31,472 nt of DNA from Ruminococcus difficilis. Its GTDB lineage: Bacteria > Bacillota_A > Clostridia > Oscillospirales > Acutalibacteraceae. The DNA lies in assembly GCF_016680995.1 (NCBI RefSeq), contig NZ_JAEQMG010000023.1, forward strand, positions 1-31,472, in the 5' to 3' direction. Under the pieces are notes generated by a model, which made no database searches, was not told the origin of the DNA, and saw only the letters and a list, made by a program, of their open reading frames with translations. The translations under genes and the position numbers were made by a program. Shown here piece after piece: positions 24,963 through 31,472 of the stretch (position 1 is the stretch's first letter; the number at the start of each line of letters is the position of its first letter).

Positions 24963-25805
24963 ATGAAAATATTGGTTACAGGAGCTAATGGTTATCTTGG
25001 ACGCGGCGTTGTAAAGAAGCTGCTCGATACCGGTGCTGAAGTTGTTGCAACTGACTTCAGCGTTGACAATATTGACAGCAGGGCAATCAGGATAGCCGGA
25101 GATGTTTTTAATACGGAGAATCCGTATCGGTTTTTCGGCGAGCCCGATGCACTCCTGCACATGGCGTGGCGCGACGGTTTTGTCTATTATTCGGACGCCC
25201 ATATTATTGATTTGCCAAAACACTATTCTTTCCTGAACAGATGTATCGAATCAGGTATCGGACGGATAGCCGTAATCGGTTCAATGCACGAAATTGGTTT
25301 TTATGAAGGCTCAATCAAGGAGGATACTCCGTGTAATCCCACAACTCCTTATGGTATCAGTAAAAATGCGCTTCGCGGGTTGGTTGAAATGCTGACGGCA
25401 AAGAAGGGTATTTCATATCAGTGGCTGAGAGGCTATTATATTGTCGGAAATACTTCTTATGGTAATTCGATTTTTTCGAAGATAGTTTCGGCAGAGGAAA
25501 ACGGACAAGAGTATTTTCCGTTTACAATGGGACAGAATCAGTATGATTTTGTCGATTATGACGTCTTTTGTCAGCAAGTCGCCGCTGCCGTTTCGCAGAC
25601 GGAAATAAACGGTATTATCAATATCTGTTCGGGAAGACCCGAAAAGCTGGCTGACAGGGTCGAGGCGTTTATAAAAGAAAACAACTTCAGTATCAAGCTA
25701 AACTATGGGGCTTATCCCGACAGAGCATATGATTCAAAGGCTGTCTGGGGCGATTCAAAAAAAATAAACATGATTATGGATAAAAATGGTGATGGTGAAA
25801 GATGA
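24963..25805 (+). CDS. NAD(P)-dependent extended SDR, probable dTDP-4-keto-6-deoxyhexose reductase (not a typical RmlD)
   Basis: 280 aa. GANGYLGRGV is the nucleotide-binding glycine motif and TTPYGISKNALR the catalytic YxxxK. The position suggests the final 4-ketoreductase after RmlC, but signature segments of RmlD (the NCAAYTAVDKAE-type stretch) are missing; here the corresponding part reads ALLHMAWRDGFVYYSD. It may be a non-homologous replacement giving dTDP-L-rhamnose, or a reductase of opposite face giving dTDP-6-deoxy-L-talose. It overlaps the following glycosyltransferase by 4 bp, which hints that this enzyme would use its product. Confidence 0.8.
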   Translation: MKILVTGANGYLGRGVVKKLLDTGAEVVATDFSVDNIDSRAIRIAGDVFNTENPYRFFGEPDALLHMAWRDGFVYYSDAHIIDLPKHYSFLNRCIESGIGRIAVIGSMHEIGFYEGSIKEDTPCNPTTPYGISKNALRGLVEMLTAKKGISYQWLRGYYIVGNTSYGNSIFSKIVSAEENGQEYFPFTMGQNQYDFVDYDVFCQQVAAAVSQTEINGIINICSGRPEKLADRVEAFIKENNFSIKLNYGAYPDRAYDSKAVWGDSKKINMIMDKNGDGER

Positions 25806-26794
25806 GTAAGAACGTTATCCTGGTGGATTATCAGGTTCCCGAAAACTGGGATTACCACAGAGCAATCGAAAAAGAAACCGGTACTTCGTGGGACATTGTT
25901 ACCTGCAATACACACAGATATCAGGGAAGTAAGCTGAAAGTAATATGCAGATATCTAAGGTATTTTTTCTTCTCATTCAGAATGTTTACAAAACGTAACA
26001 GGTATGAGAAAGTAATCGCGTGGCAGCAGTTTTACGGTTTGCTGATTGCCTTTTACTGCCGTTTCTTTCACGTGAAAAAGTGTCCTGATATCTATATTAT
26101 GACATTTATTTTCAAACCGAAAAAAAACAATACATACAATAAATTCATCAGATATATTGTTGCTTCCAAGTATATCAAGAAGCTCATTGTCATGTCTGAC
26201 AGTGAAAAGAAATACTATTCCGAGCTTTTCGGGATAAGTGAAGATAAGTTTTATTGTACCCGAATCGGCGTGCCTGATGTTACGGAAACAATTGCTCCGG
26301 ATCCCGAAAGCGAAAAGTATTATCTTTCCGTAGGAAGAAGCAACAGAGATTATAAATTTTTGAGAGACGCATGGAAAGCTGAATACGGTAAGCTTGTCAT
26401 TATCTGCGATTCATATAATGAAGCCGAAAAGGAAGGAATCCAATGCCTTGACAGCTGTTACGGCGATGATTACTTAAAAATGGTGGCAAACTGTTATGCC
26501 GAGATCATACCGCTTGATGATGTGAATATTTCGTCGGGCAGTCTAAGCTACCTTCAGGCCATGATGCTTTCAAAACCGACGATTGTTACCGAAAACAAGA
26601 CGGTCCATGACTATATTGAATCGGGCCATAACGGGATCATTATTCAGAAGGATTCAGATGAGCTTTCAGATGCATTAAAAATGCTCGACGACAAAGATAA
26701 TTATGACAGTATCTGCCGTAATGCGAGAAAGGTTTACGAAGATAATTTCAGCGAGTATTCTTTAGGCGTCAGCATATCAGAAATACTGAAATAA
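25802..26794 (+). CDS. Glycosyltransferase (GT4-like, GT-B fold)
   Basis: 330 aa. The C-terminal half has GT-B/GT4 features: YYLSVGRSNRDYKFL at the domain joint, ISSGSLSYLQAMMLSKPTIV then TENKTVHDYIESGHNGIIIQ, the donor-binding region with its conserved Gln/Glu-type position and the GxNG turn. The N-terminal half is divergent and rich in aromatic and basic residues (RYLRYFFFSFRMF), which suggests close membrane contact. It is the last gene of the operon, coupled by overlap to the SDR, and may transfer the deoxyhexose made by the dTDP block. Exact donor unknown. Confidence 0.82.
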   Translation: MSKNVILVDYQVPENWDYHRAIEKETGTSWDIVTCNTHRYQGSKLKVICRYLRYFFFSFRMFTKRNRYEKVIAWQQFYGLLIAFYCRFFHVKKCPDIYIMTFIFKPKKNNTYNKFIRYIVASKYIKKLIVMSDSEKKYYSELFGISEDKFYCTRIGVPDVTETIAPDPESEKYYLSVGRSNRDYKFLRDAWKAEYGKLVIICDSYNEAEKEGIQCLDSCYGDDYLKMVANCYAEIIPLDDVNISSGSLSYLQAMMLSKPTIVTENKTVHDYIESGHNGIIIQKDSDELSDALKMLDDKDNYDSICRNARKVYEDNFSEYSLGVSISEILK

Positions 26795-26796
26795 AG

Positions 26797-26828
26797 AACG
26801 CAGATGGACGTTGTTCCATCTGCGTTTT
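26797..26828. terminator. Strong intrinsic terminator ending the polysaccharide operon
   Basis: AACGCAGATGGA (26797-26808) pairs perfectly with TCCATCTGCGTT (26815-26826) around a 6-nt loop, with a run of five Ts at 26825-26829. It starts 3 bases after the last stop codon. The convergent dockerin gene ends at 26879, so the hairpin may stop that transcript too, although its T-run on the - strand is poor. Confidence 0.9.
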
Positions 26829-26878
26829 TGCGTGAAGTGAAAACATTGTTTGTCAGCACATTTCCGTCCGCTTGTTCC

Positions 26879-28459
26879 TTACGAAAACAGCTTCTCTATG
26901 TCGATATATTCGCAGAGCAGTGCTCCGTACCGCCTTTTTCCGATTGTCCAGACCGAGCGGCTGACCTTGGTTGAGGTTGGGTACGCATTCTCCCAGTTGA
27001 AGTTGCCCTCGATGGTGTGCACCTTTGTGACCTTGCCCTTGCCGTCGGTTTCGACGGACTCCACAAAGCCGATGTGCAGCCTGCCGCCCGTGCCGGGGCT
27101 TTTGACGGTCGAGGTGGTGAAGAGGTCGCCTTTTTGGGGAACGTAGCCCGAGCTAAATGCATTTTTGAGCGCGCCTTTTTTACGCGCCTGATTCGCCATT
27201 TCGCTGACGTGGCAGCATGGGCTGACGGGATTGCGCTTGCCGAGCAGGGTCGCGCATTGGTCAATGCCGCACCACGCAAATACCGCGCACCATGCAAAGC
27301 CTGTAGAAACCTTTTTGCCGCCCGCGTGCGAATTGTAGTAGGTGACGTACGGGCGGTTGCCGTTGCCGAACTGTTCCTTCAAAAAGCCAAGAACCCTGTT
27401 GCGTATCCCGTTCTCAACGGTGACGTCGGCATAAACGCAAAAGCCGCTTTGGAGCTGACAGCCGATTCTAGTGTGGCCTGCTGAATTTCCGGTAACGATA
27501 CCGCCGCTTTCGGCGACCGGCGCTATGTCCGGATTTTCGCTGAAGTACGCGCGGTAATATGCCGCCGTACCTGACGGCGCGTAGCTGTCAAAGTCAAAGC
27601 TTTGTCCAACGTCAAGCGTGACTTCGGACGCGTTCAGACTCAGCGACGGCGCGAATGGCTTGACCGTCACGTTACAGACCGCTTTCACCCCGTTTTGAAG
27701 TGTGCAGGTGATGCGTGCGGTGCCTTCGCTAAGGGCGGTGACCATACCGCCGTCCTCGGCGACGTCAGCGACGGTCGGATCGTCTGACGAATACGCGCGG
27801 AAGTACGCCGCCGCGCCGCTGTTGACATAGCTGTCGAGGTCGTATTGCTCTCCGACGCCCAGCTTGAGCTCGGTTTGGTTCAGACTAAGAGAGGTCGCCG
27901 CAGGACATACCCGAACGCTGCAGTCCGCGCGCAGTCCGCCGCAGTCGCAGGACACAACGGTTTCTCCTGTCCCGCGAGCCGTGATAACGCCGCTCTTATC
28001 CACAGAGGCTACGCTCGGGTCAGCGCTTGAATAATCCGCCTTGTCCGCGTCACCGTCCGTAATCAGAACAGTGGGGAATTCCTCGCCGACGCCCAACTTG
28101 ACGTCGGCTTCCTCAAAGGACAGCGATTGCAGCGGCGAGGGCGTGTCGTGCTGGCCTGTTCTGCCGCAGTCGGAATAGCCGGCGCAGAACCGCTGTATTG
28201 CCGTGACGTCATTGATCGTCAGCTTTCCGTCGCCGTCCGCGTCCCAGTGCGGCGCAAATGCTCCGGGGCTGCTGTTTGCCAGAGCGTACTGCAGCAGAGT
28301 CGCGTCCTGAATGGAAATATAACCGTCGCCGTCCGTGTCGCCGTACAGCGCTTCGGGATTTGTAGCCGCAGCCTCGTCGGGCGTTGCTGTGACAGCCGCA
28401 GCGGGTATGGCGGAGAGGAGAAGAGCGGCGGAAAGAAGAACAGAAATAACATATTTCAT
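26879..28459 (-). CDS. Secreted dockerin / triple bacterial Ig-like / CHAP-domain protein
   Basis: 526 aa from the ATG at 28459, which has CAGGAGA upstream; a longer frame reaching 28639 has no ribosome site and would precede the signal peptide. Order: signal peptide (1-22, AIPAAA), type I dockerin (about 38-95) with two calcium loops D41-x-D43-x-D45 to D52 and D73-x-D75-x-D77 to D84, three BIG2-like Ig domains (about 112-360; the second and third share AYxRAYxS and VAExGGxVT), then a CHAP/NlpC-like amidase domain (about 365-526) with GFAWCAVFAWCG (Cys) and LHIGFVESV (His) and IEGN. It would cleave peptidoglycan or a peptide, while the dockerin docks to a cohesin elsewhere. The N-terminal position of the dockerin is unusual. 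Confidence 0.88.
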   Translation of the reverse strand: MKYVISVLLSAALLLSAIPAAAVTATPDEAAATNPEALYGDTDGDGYISIQDATLLQYALANSSPGAFAPHWDADGDGKLTINDVTAIQRFCAGYSDCGRTGQHDTPSPLQSLSFEEADVKLGVGEEFPTVLITDGDADKADYSSADPSVASVDKSGVITARGTGETVVSCDCGGLRADCSVRVCPAATSLSLNQTELKLGVGEQYDLDSYVNSGAAAYFRAYSSDDPTVADVAEDGGMVTALSEGTARITCTLQNGVKAVCNVTVKPFAPSLSLNASEVTLDVGQSFDFDSYAPSGTAAYYRAYFSENPDIAPVAESGGIVTGNSAGHTRIGCQLQSGFCVYADVTVENGIRNRVLGFLKEQFGNGNRPYVTYYNSHAGGKKVSTGFAWCAVFAWCGIDQCATLLGKRNPVSPCCHVSEMANQARKKGALKNAFSSGYVPQKGDLFTTSTVKSPGTGGRLHIGFVESVETDGKGKVTKVHTIEGNFNWENAYPTSTKVSRSVWTIGKRRYGALLCEYIDIEKLFS

Positions 28460-28492
28460 GGCTGTTTCTCCTGAAATGCTTTGTATAAATTT

Positions 28493-28521
28493 ATCATAAC
28501 ATATTCCATGAACATAAGCAA
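28493..28521 (-). promoter_or_regulatory. Sigma-A-type promoter of the dockerin-CHAP gene
   Basis: On the - strand: -35 TTGCTT (28521-28516), 17-nt spacer, -10 TATGAT (28498-28493), with the ATG about 34 bases downstream and a CAGGAGA site between. This supports the start at 28459 over the longer frame. Confidence 0.6.
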
Positions 28522-28580
28522 TATGATCTGCTCTGACGATTCTGAAAATATTATAAAAATTATGCCGTTTTTTCACGTGT

Positions 28581-28615
28581 TTGTCATACTCTTGTTGTAC
28601 TTTATATTGTATAAT
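28581..28615 (+). promoter_or_regulatory. Possible promoter of the serine hydrolase gene
   Basis: TTGTCA (28581-28586), 16-nt spacer, TATATT (28603-28608); alternatively TATAAT (28610-28615) acts with a poor -35. The region between the two divergent genes (28460-28681) is AT-rich and carries no gene. The choice between the two -10 boxes is uncertain. Confidence 0.35.
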
Positions 28616-28681
28616 ACGATTAAAGTATAGAACAAACAATGTTCCTGCTTCATATATCCGAAAGAAAAGGAGGAATGAAAA

Positions 28682-29776
28682 ATGAAAAGGGCAATAGCCC
28701 TGCTGCTTGCTGCCGCAATGGCGATTACGATGCTTGCCTCTTGCGGGACAAACGAAAAGCAGGCGTATCTAAACGCGATGCTTGAGGGCACAGGCTTCAG
28801 CGGCGTTGTGCTTGTGACGAAGAACGGAAAGACTGTCTGTGAGGCGGCAAAGGGCACTGAAAATAAATTTTCAAATAAAAAGATCACTGCCGATACCAAA
28901 TTCTGTATCGGTTCGGTATCCAAACAATTTGCCGCCGCTGCAATCCTTCTGCTGCGCCAGGATGGCCAGCTCAGCGCTGACGACAAGCTGTCAAAATACT
29001 TCCCGGACTACAGATACGGAAATGAGCTGACGATCCGTCACCTGCTTGACATGCGCTCGGGTATCAGGGAATTCTATGACGTTGAATACATCGACGACGC
29101 CTTTACCGAGCTTCCGACGGGCGAGCTTCGCGGAGTAATCACCAACGACAATACCGTTGAGGAGAACCGTGAGATACTGGAGGACTGGCTCCTGCGCCAG
29201 CCGCTGGAATTCGAGCCTGATACGGCGTTTGAGTATTCCAACTCAAATTATTTCCTGCTGGCGCGCATCGTCGAGATCGTTTCGGGTCAGAGCTACAACG
29301 AGTTTCTGCGCGAGCGCATCTTCAAGCCGCTCGGAATGACTCATACCACGTTCATCGACGACGTAGATCTGTTCGGTCAGCCTGATATGGCGCAGCCTAC
29401 CGTGACGCCTCAGACGGTGTACGTCGGCGTAACCATGGGACTTGGCGACATGATCTCAAACGCGCGCGATATCGACCGCTGGCTGACCTCGCTGAAAACT
29501 CACGAGCTGTTGGACGAGGAAAGCGTTGACATGATGACCACCGACTATACAAACGAGGACGATGACGACGATGAGGAAGAGGAAAACTACGGCTTCGGAA
29601 TCCGTCCCTGCGGAGACGGTCTGTTCCACTCGGGTTATTTCTCGACCTATCTGACGATGATTTACACCGCCCCCGAAACAGGCTTCAATGTTTTCGCCGT
29701 CACCAACGACGATACCAATCCCAACATCGATATTTCCGAAATCGGCTGGAACCTCATCGACGGTTTAGACATTTAG
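28682..29776 (+). CDS. Serine hydrolase lipoprotein of the beta-lactamase class C/PBP4* family
   Basis: 364 aa. A lipoprotein signal ends in LASC with Cys21. The catalytic SxxK is S78-V-S-K81 within GSVSKQFAAA, and the YxN motif is in FEYSNSNYFLLARIVEIVSG. An acidic run of ten Asp/Glu residues (NEDDDDDEEEEN) precedes YGFGIRPCGDGLFHSGYFST, where the third HxG-like motif (FHSGYF) occurs. Such proteins act as D-alanyl peptidases, esterases or peptide hydrolases at the outer membrane face, and few have known substrates. Resistance to beta-lactams cannot be inferred. Divergent to the dockerin gene, with a strong AAGGAGG site. Confidence 0.88.
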   Translation: MKRAIALLLAAAMAITMLASCGTNEKQAYLNAMLEGTGFSGVVLVTKNGKTVCEAAKGTENKFSNKKITADTKFCIGSVSKQFAAAAILLLRQDGQLSADDKLSKYFPDYRYGNELTIRHLLDMRSGIREFYDVEYIDDAFTELPTGELRGVITNDNTVEENREILEDWLLRQPLEFEPDTAFEYSNSNYFLLARIVEIVSGQSYNEFLRERIFKPLGMTHTTFIDDVDLFGQPDMAQPTVTPQTVYVGVTMGLGDMISNARDIDRWLTSLKTHELLDEESVDMMTTDYTNEDDDDDEEEENYGFGIRPCGDGLFHSGYFSTYLTMIYTAPETGFNVFAVTNDDTNPNIDISEIGWNLIDGLDI

Positions 29777-29862
29777 CCGTCTTATGACTAAACCAAAGGT
29801 ACAAAAATTGCTAAATTGTAATCAAAAATTCCATAAAAACAGTAGGATTGCGCCAATGTTTA

Positions 29863-29871
29863 TGATATAAT
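29863..29871 (+). promoter_or_regulatory. Extended -10 promoter element of the MBOAT gene
   Basis: TGATATAAT (TGn plus TATAAT, 29866-29871) with no good -35 at the usual distance, a pattern known for extended -10 promoters. It lies 36 bases before the GGAGG-preceded start. Confidence 0.5.
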
Positions 29872-29907
29872 AAATGAGAATATTTTATCTGAACGGAGGC
29901 TGTTATT

Positions 29908-31472
29908 TTGCTGTTCAACATCTCTTACACAACGCTCAATTTTATCTGCTTTGTGTTTGTAACTATGCTGGTGTACTTTTTATTTCCTGCAAAGAAATAT
30001 AAGTGGACCGTGCTGCTGGCGGCGAGTATGTTCTTCTACGCCGTGGCGGGTTACAAGTATGCATTCTTTATCCTGTTCACCACCCTGAGCACTTACCTGA
30101 TAGCGCTATGGATTTCGCATGTTTCTGCGCATTCCAAAAAGCTCTTGAAGGAAAAGAAAAAGGAATGGGACAAAGACCAGAAGAAAAAGTACAAAAATAA
30201 GGTCAAGATACAAAAGCGCCTGATCATGACTCTGGCGCTGGTTATCAACTTCGGCATTCTCGCGTTTCTGAAGTATTACGGCTTCTTCGCGGGCAGCCTC
30301 AACGATATGCTCGGCAGCTTCGGCGTTTCATTCTCGATACCGACGCTCAAGCTCTTTTTGCCGCTGGGTATCTCGTTCTACACCTTCCAGTCGATGGGCT
30401 ACATCGTGGACGTTTATCGCGAGAAAACCGACGCTCAGCGCAATCCCTTCAAGCTGCTGCTGTTCGTGTCCTTCTTCCCGCAGATTATCCAGGGTCCTAT
30501 CAGCATCTACGACCAGCTTGCCGCTCAACTCTTTGAGCCGCACGAATTTGACTTTACCCGCATGAAGCACGGCATGGAGCTTATCCTCTGGGGCTTCTTC
30601 AAAAAGCTCGTTATCGCCGACAGAGCGTACATACTTATCGGCGCGGTCGAGAAGGACTATACAAAGTTTGGCGGCACCACTCTGACCTTTACGATCCTGC
30701 TCTACGCTTTGCAGCTTTACGCCGACTTCTCGGGCGGTATCGATATCTCACGCGGTGTGGCGCAGATTTTCGGAGTCGACATGATCGACAACTTCAAGCG
30801 TCCGTACTTCTCCAGATCAATCAACGAGTACTGGCGCAGATGGCATATTTCTCTCGGCGCATGGCTGAAGAATTACCTGTTCTATCCCATCGCGATGTCC
30901 AATGTATTCATCAACGCGGGCAAGAAAATGAAGGGTACTCGCTTTGGCAAGACCGCAGCCGGCTCTCATATCGCAAAGGTACTTCCCACCAGCGTAGCCT
31001 CGCTGATAGTATTCCTTGTAGTCGGCGTCTGGCACGGCGCGGACTGGAAATACGTCGCGTTCGGCGTATGGAACGGCGTTATCATCATGGTAAGCATTAT
31101 CATGCAGCCGCTCTTTGACGGCGCTGTGGACAAGCTGCGAATCAGCCGCAAGAATCCGTTCTTTATCGGCTTCCAGGTTGTACGCACCCTGCTCGTTGTG
31201 CTCGTTGGCTATGTGTTTGACGTAGCGCCCTCGTTCGGAGAAGGCATGCGCACGCTGCAGCTGTTCTTTACGGGACAAAATTTCTCCGCGGGTATAGAAG
31301 AAATCAGCAAGCTCGGACTTGTTGCGTCGGATTACATTATCCTGCTTATCGGCGCGATAATCATACTGATCGCCAGCATTATCCAGGAAAGACATCTCGA
31401 TACAGATATCCGCACAATGCTTGACCGCAAGCCGGTCGCGCTGCGCTTTTTGCTGCTCTATCTCGGCATCAT
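29908..31472 (+). CDS. MBOAT-family O-acyltransferase (AlgI/DltB-like), 3' partial
   Basis: The gene starts with a TTG at 29908, eight bases after GGAGG (29895-29899), and the frame is open to the window end (521 codons so far). LFNISYTTLNFICFVFVTML begins a series of about ten membrane spans. The AlgI signature is clear: GISFYTFQSMGYIVDVYRE, FFPQIIQGPI, LQLYADFSGGIDISRGVAQI, RPYFSRSINEYWRRWHISLG and the catalytic-His segment VGVWHGADW. It would transfer acyl groups across the membrane to an exopolysaccharide or wall polymer. In such loci an SGNH/AlgJ-type partner usually follows; it would lie outside the window. The absence of other dlt genes favours AlgI over DltB. Confidence 0.93.
   Translation, partial: MLFNISYTTLNFICFVFVTMLVYFLFPAKKYKWTVLLAASMFFYAVAGYKYAFFILFTTLSTYLIALWISHVSAHSKKLLKEKKKEWDKDQKKKYKNKVKIQKRLIMTLALVINFGILAFLKYYGFFAGSLNDMLGSFGVSFSIPTLKLFLPLGISFYTFQSMGYIVDVYREKTDAQRNPFKLLLFVSFFPQIIQGPISIYDQLAAQLFEPHEFDFTRMKHGMELILWGFFKKLVIADRAYILIGAVEKDYTKFGGTTLTFTILLYALQLYADFSGGIDISRGVAQIFGVDMIDNFKRPYFSRSINEYWRRWHISLGAWLKNYLFYPIAMSNVFINAGKKMKGTRFGKTAAGSHIAKVLPTSVASLIVFLVVGVWHGADWKYVAFGVWNGVIIMVSIIMQPLFDGAVDKLRISRKNPFFIGFQVVRTLLVVLVGYVFDVAPSFGEGMRTLQLFFTGQNFSAGIEEISKLGLVASDYIILLIGAIIILIASIIQERHLDTDIRTMLDRKPVALRFLLLYLGI

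Noticed and set aside
27017..27484. 155-codon frame on the + strand
   Set aside because: It is antisense to the CHAP part of the dockerin protein and has low-complexity Ala/Arg-rich composition.
26879..28459. Repeats in the Ig-like domains as a CRISPR or DNA-level repeat array
   Set aside because: The repeats are long, diverged and in frame, so they are protein domains rather than a DNA repeat element.
28460..28639. N-terminal extension of the dockerin protein
   Set aside because: The longer frame would place 60 residues before an obvious signal peptide and crosses the -35/-10 pair at 28493-28521.
29780..29860. Possible terminator after the serine hydrolase gene
   Set aside because: The segment is AT-rich, but I found no stable stem followed by a T-run.

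Overview
The window looks like a chromosomal segment of an anaerobic Gram-positive bacterium of the Firmicutes, most likely a Ruminococcus-like member of the Oscillospiraceae. The clues are strong AGGAGG-type ribosome binding sites, sigma-A-type promoters with 17-nt spacers, SpoIIAA/SpoIIE-type partner-switching proteins, a secreted protein with a type I dockerin, and an AlgI-type MBOAT protein. No RNA genes, insertion sequences or CRISPR arrays were seen. The lineage is inferred from gene content only.

Region 1 (1-5067, + strand) is a tightly overlapping regulatory operon: a MATE transporter (5' end outside the window) with a C-terminal HATPase domain, a triosephosphate-isomerase-fold protein that has lost all three classical catalytic residues, a STAS anti-anti-sigma protein, and a membrane-bound PP2C (SpoIIE/RsbU-type) phosphatase that also ends in an HATPase domain. 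This is an unusual partner-switching module.

Region 2 (5109-7383) is decaying. It holds collapsed remnants of two cobalamin-type radical SAM genes, a GNAT-like scrap, and, on the opposite strand, an Ntn-hydrolase gene whose C-terminus is frameshifted.

Region 3 (7434-9437) carries ordinary single genes: a PPOX-fold flavoprotein, a small lipoprotein and a D-2-hydroxyacid dehydrogenase.

Region 4 (about 9480-10085) is a 648-base non-coding stretch. It contains a candidate small RNA, a good promoter and a structured, attenuator-like leader that precede the main operon.

Region 5 (10086-26794, + strand) is a 17-gene exopolysaccharide/capsule operon of the Wzx/Wzy type. It encodes UDP-GlcA/GalA supply (UDP-glucose dehydrogenase, UDP-glucuronate 4-epimerase), a CDP-6-deoxyhexose branch (cytidylyltransferase, 4,6-dehydratase, SDR, RmlC-like cupin), three glycosyltransferases, a Wzy-like polymerase, a Wzx flippase, two acyltransferases, and a dTDP-6-deoxyhexose branch (RmlA, RmlB, RmlC and an SDR that is not a typical RmlD). 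It ends at a strong terminator. No initiating phosphoglycosyltransferase and no chain-length regulator are present.

Region 6 (26879-31472) holds a dockerin/Ig-like/CHAP secreted protein on the - strand, a divergent serine-hydrolase lipoprotein, and the start of an AlgI-type MBOAT O-acyltransferase cut by the window end. Together with the polysaccharide operon these suggest a locus devoted to the cell surface.
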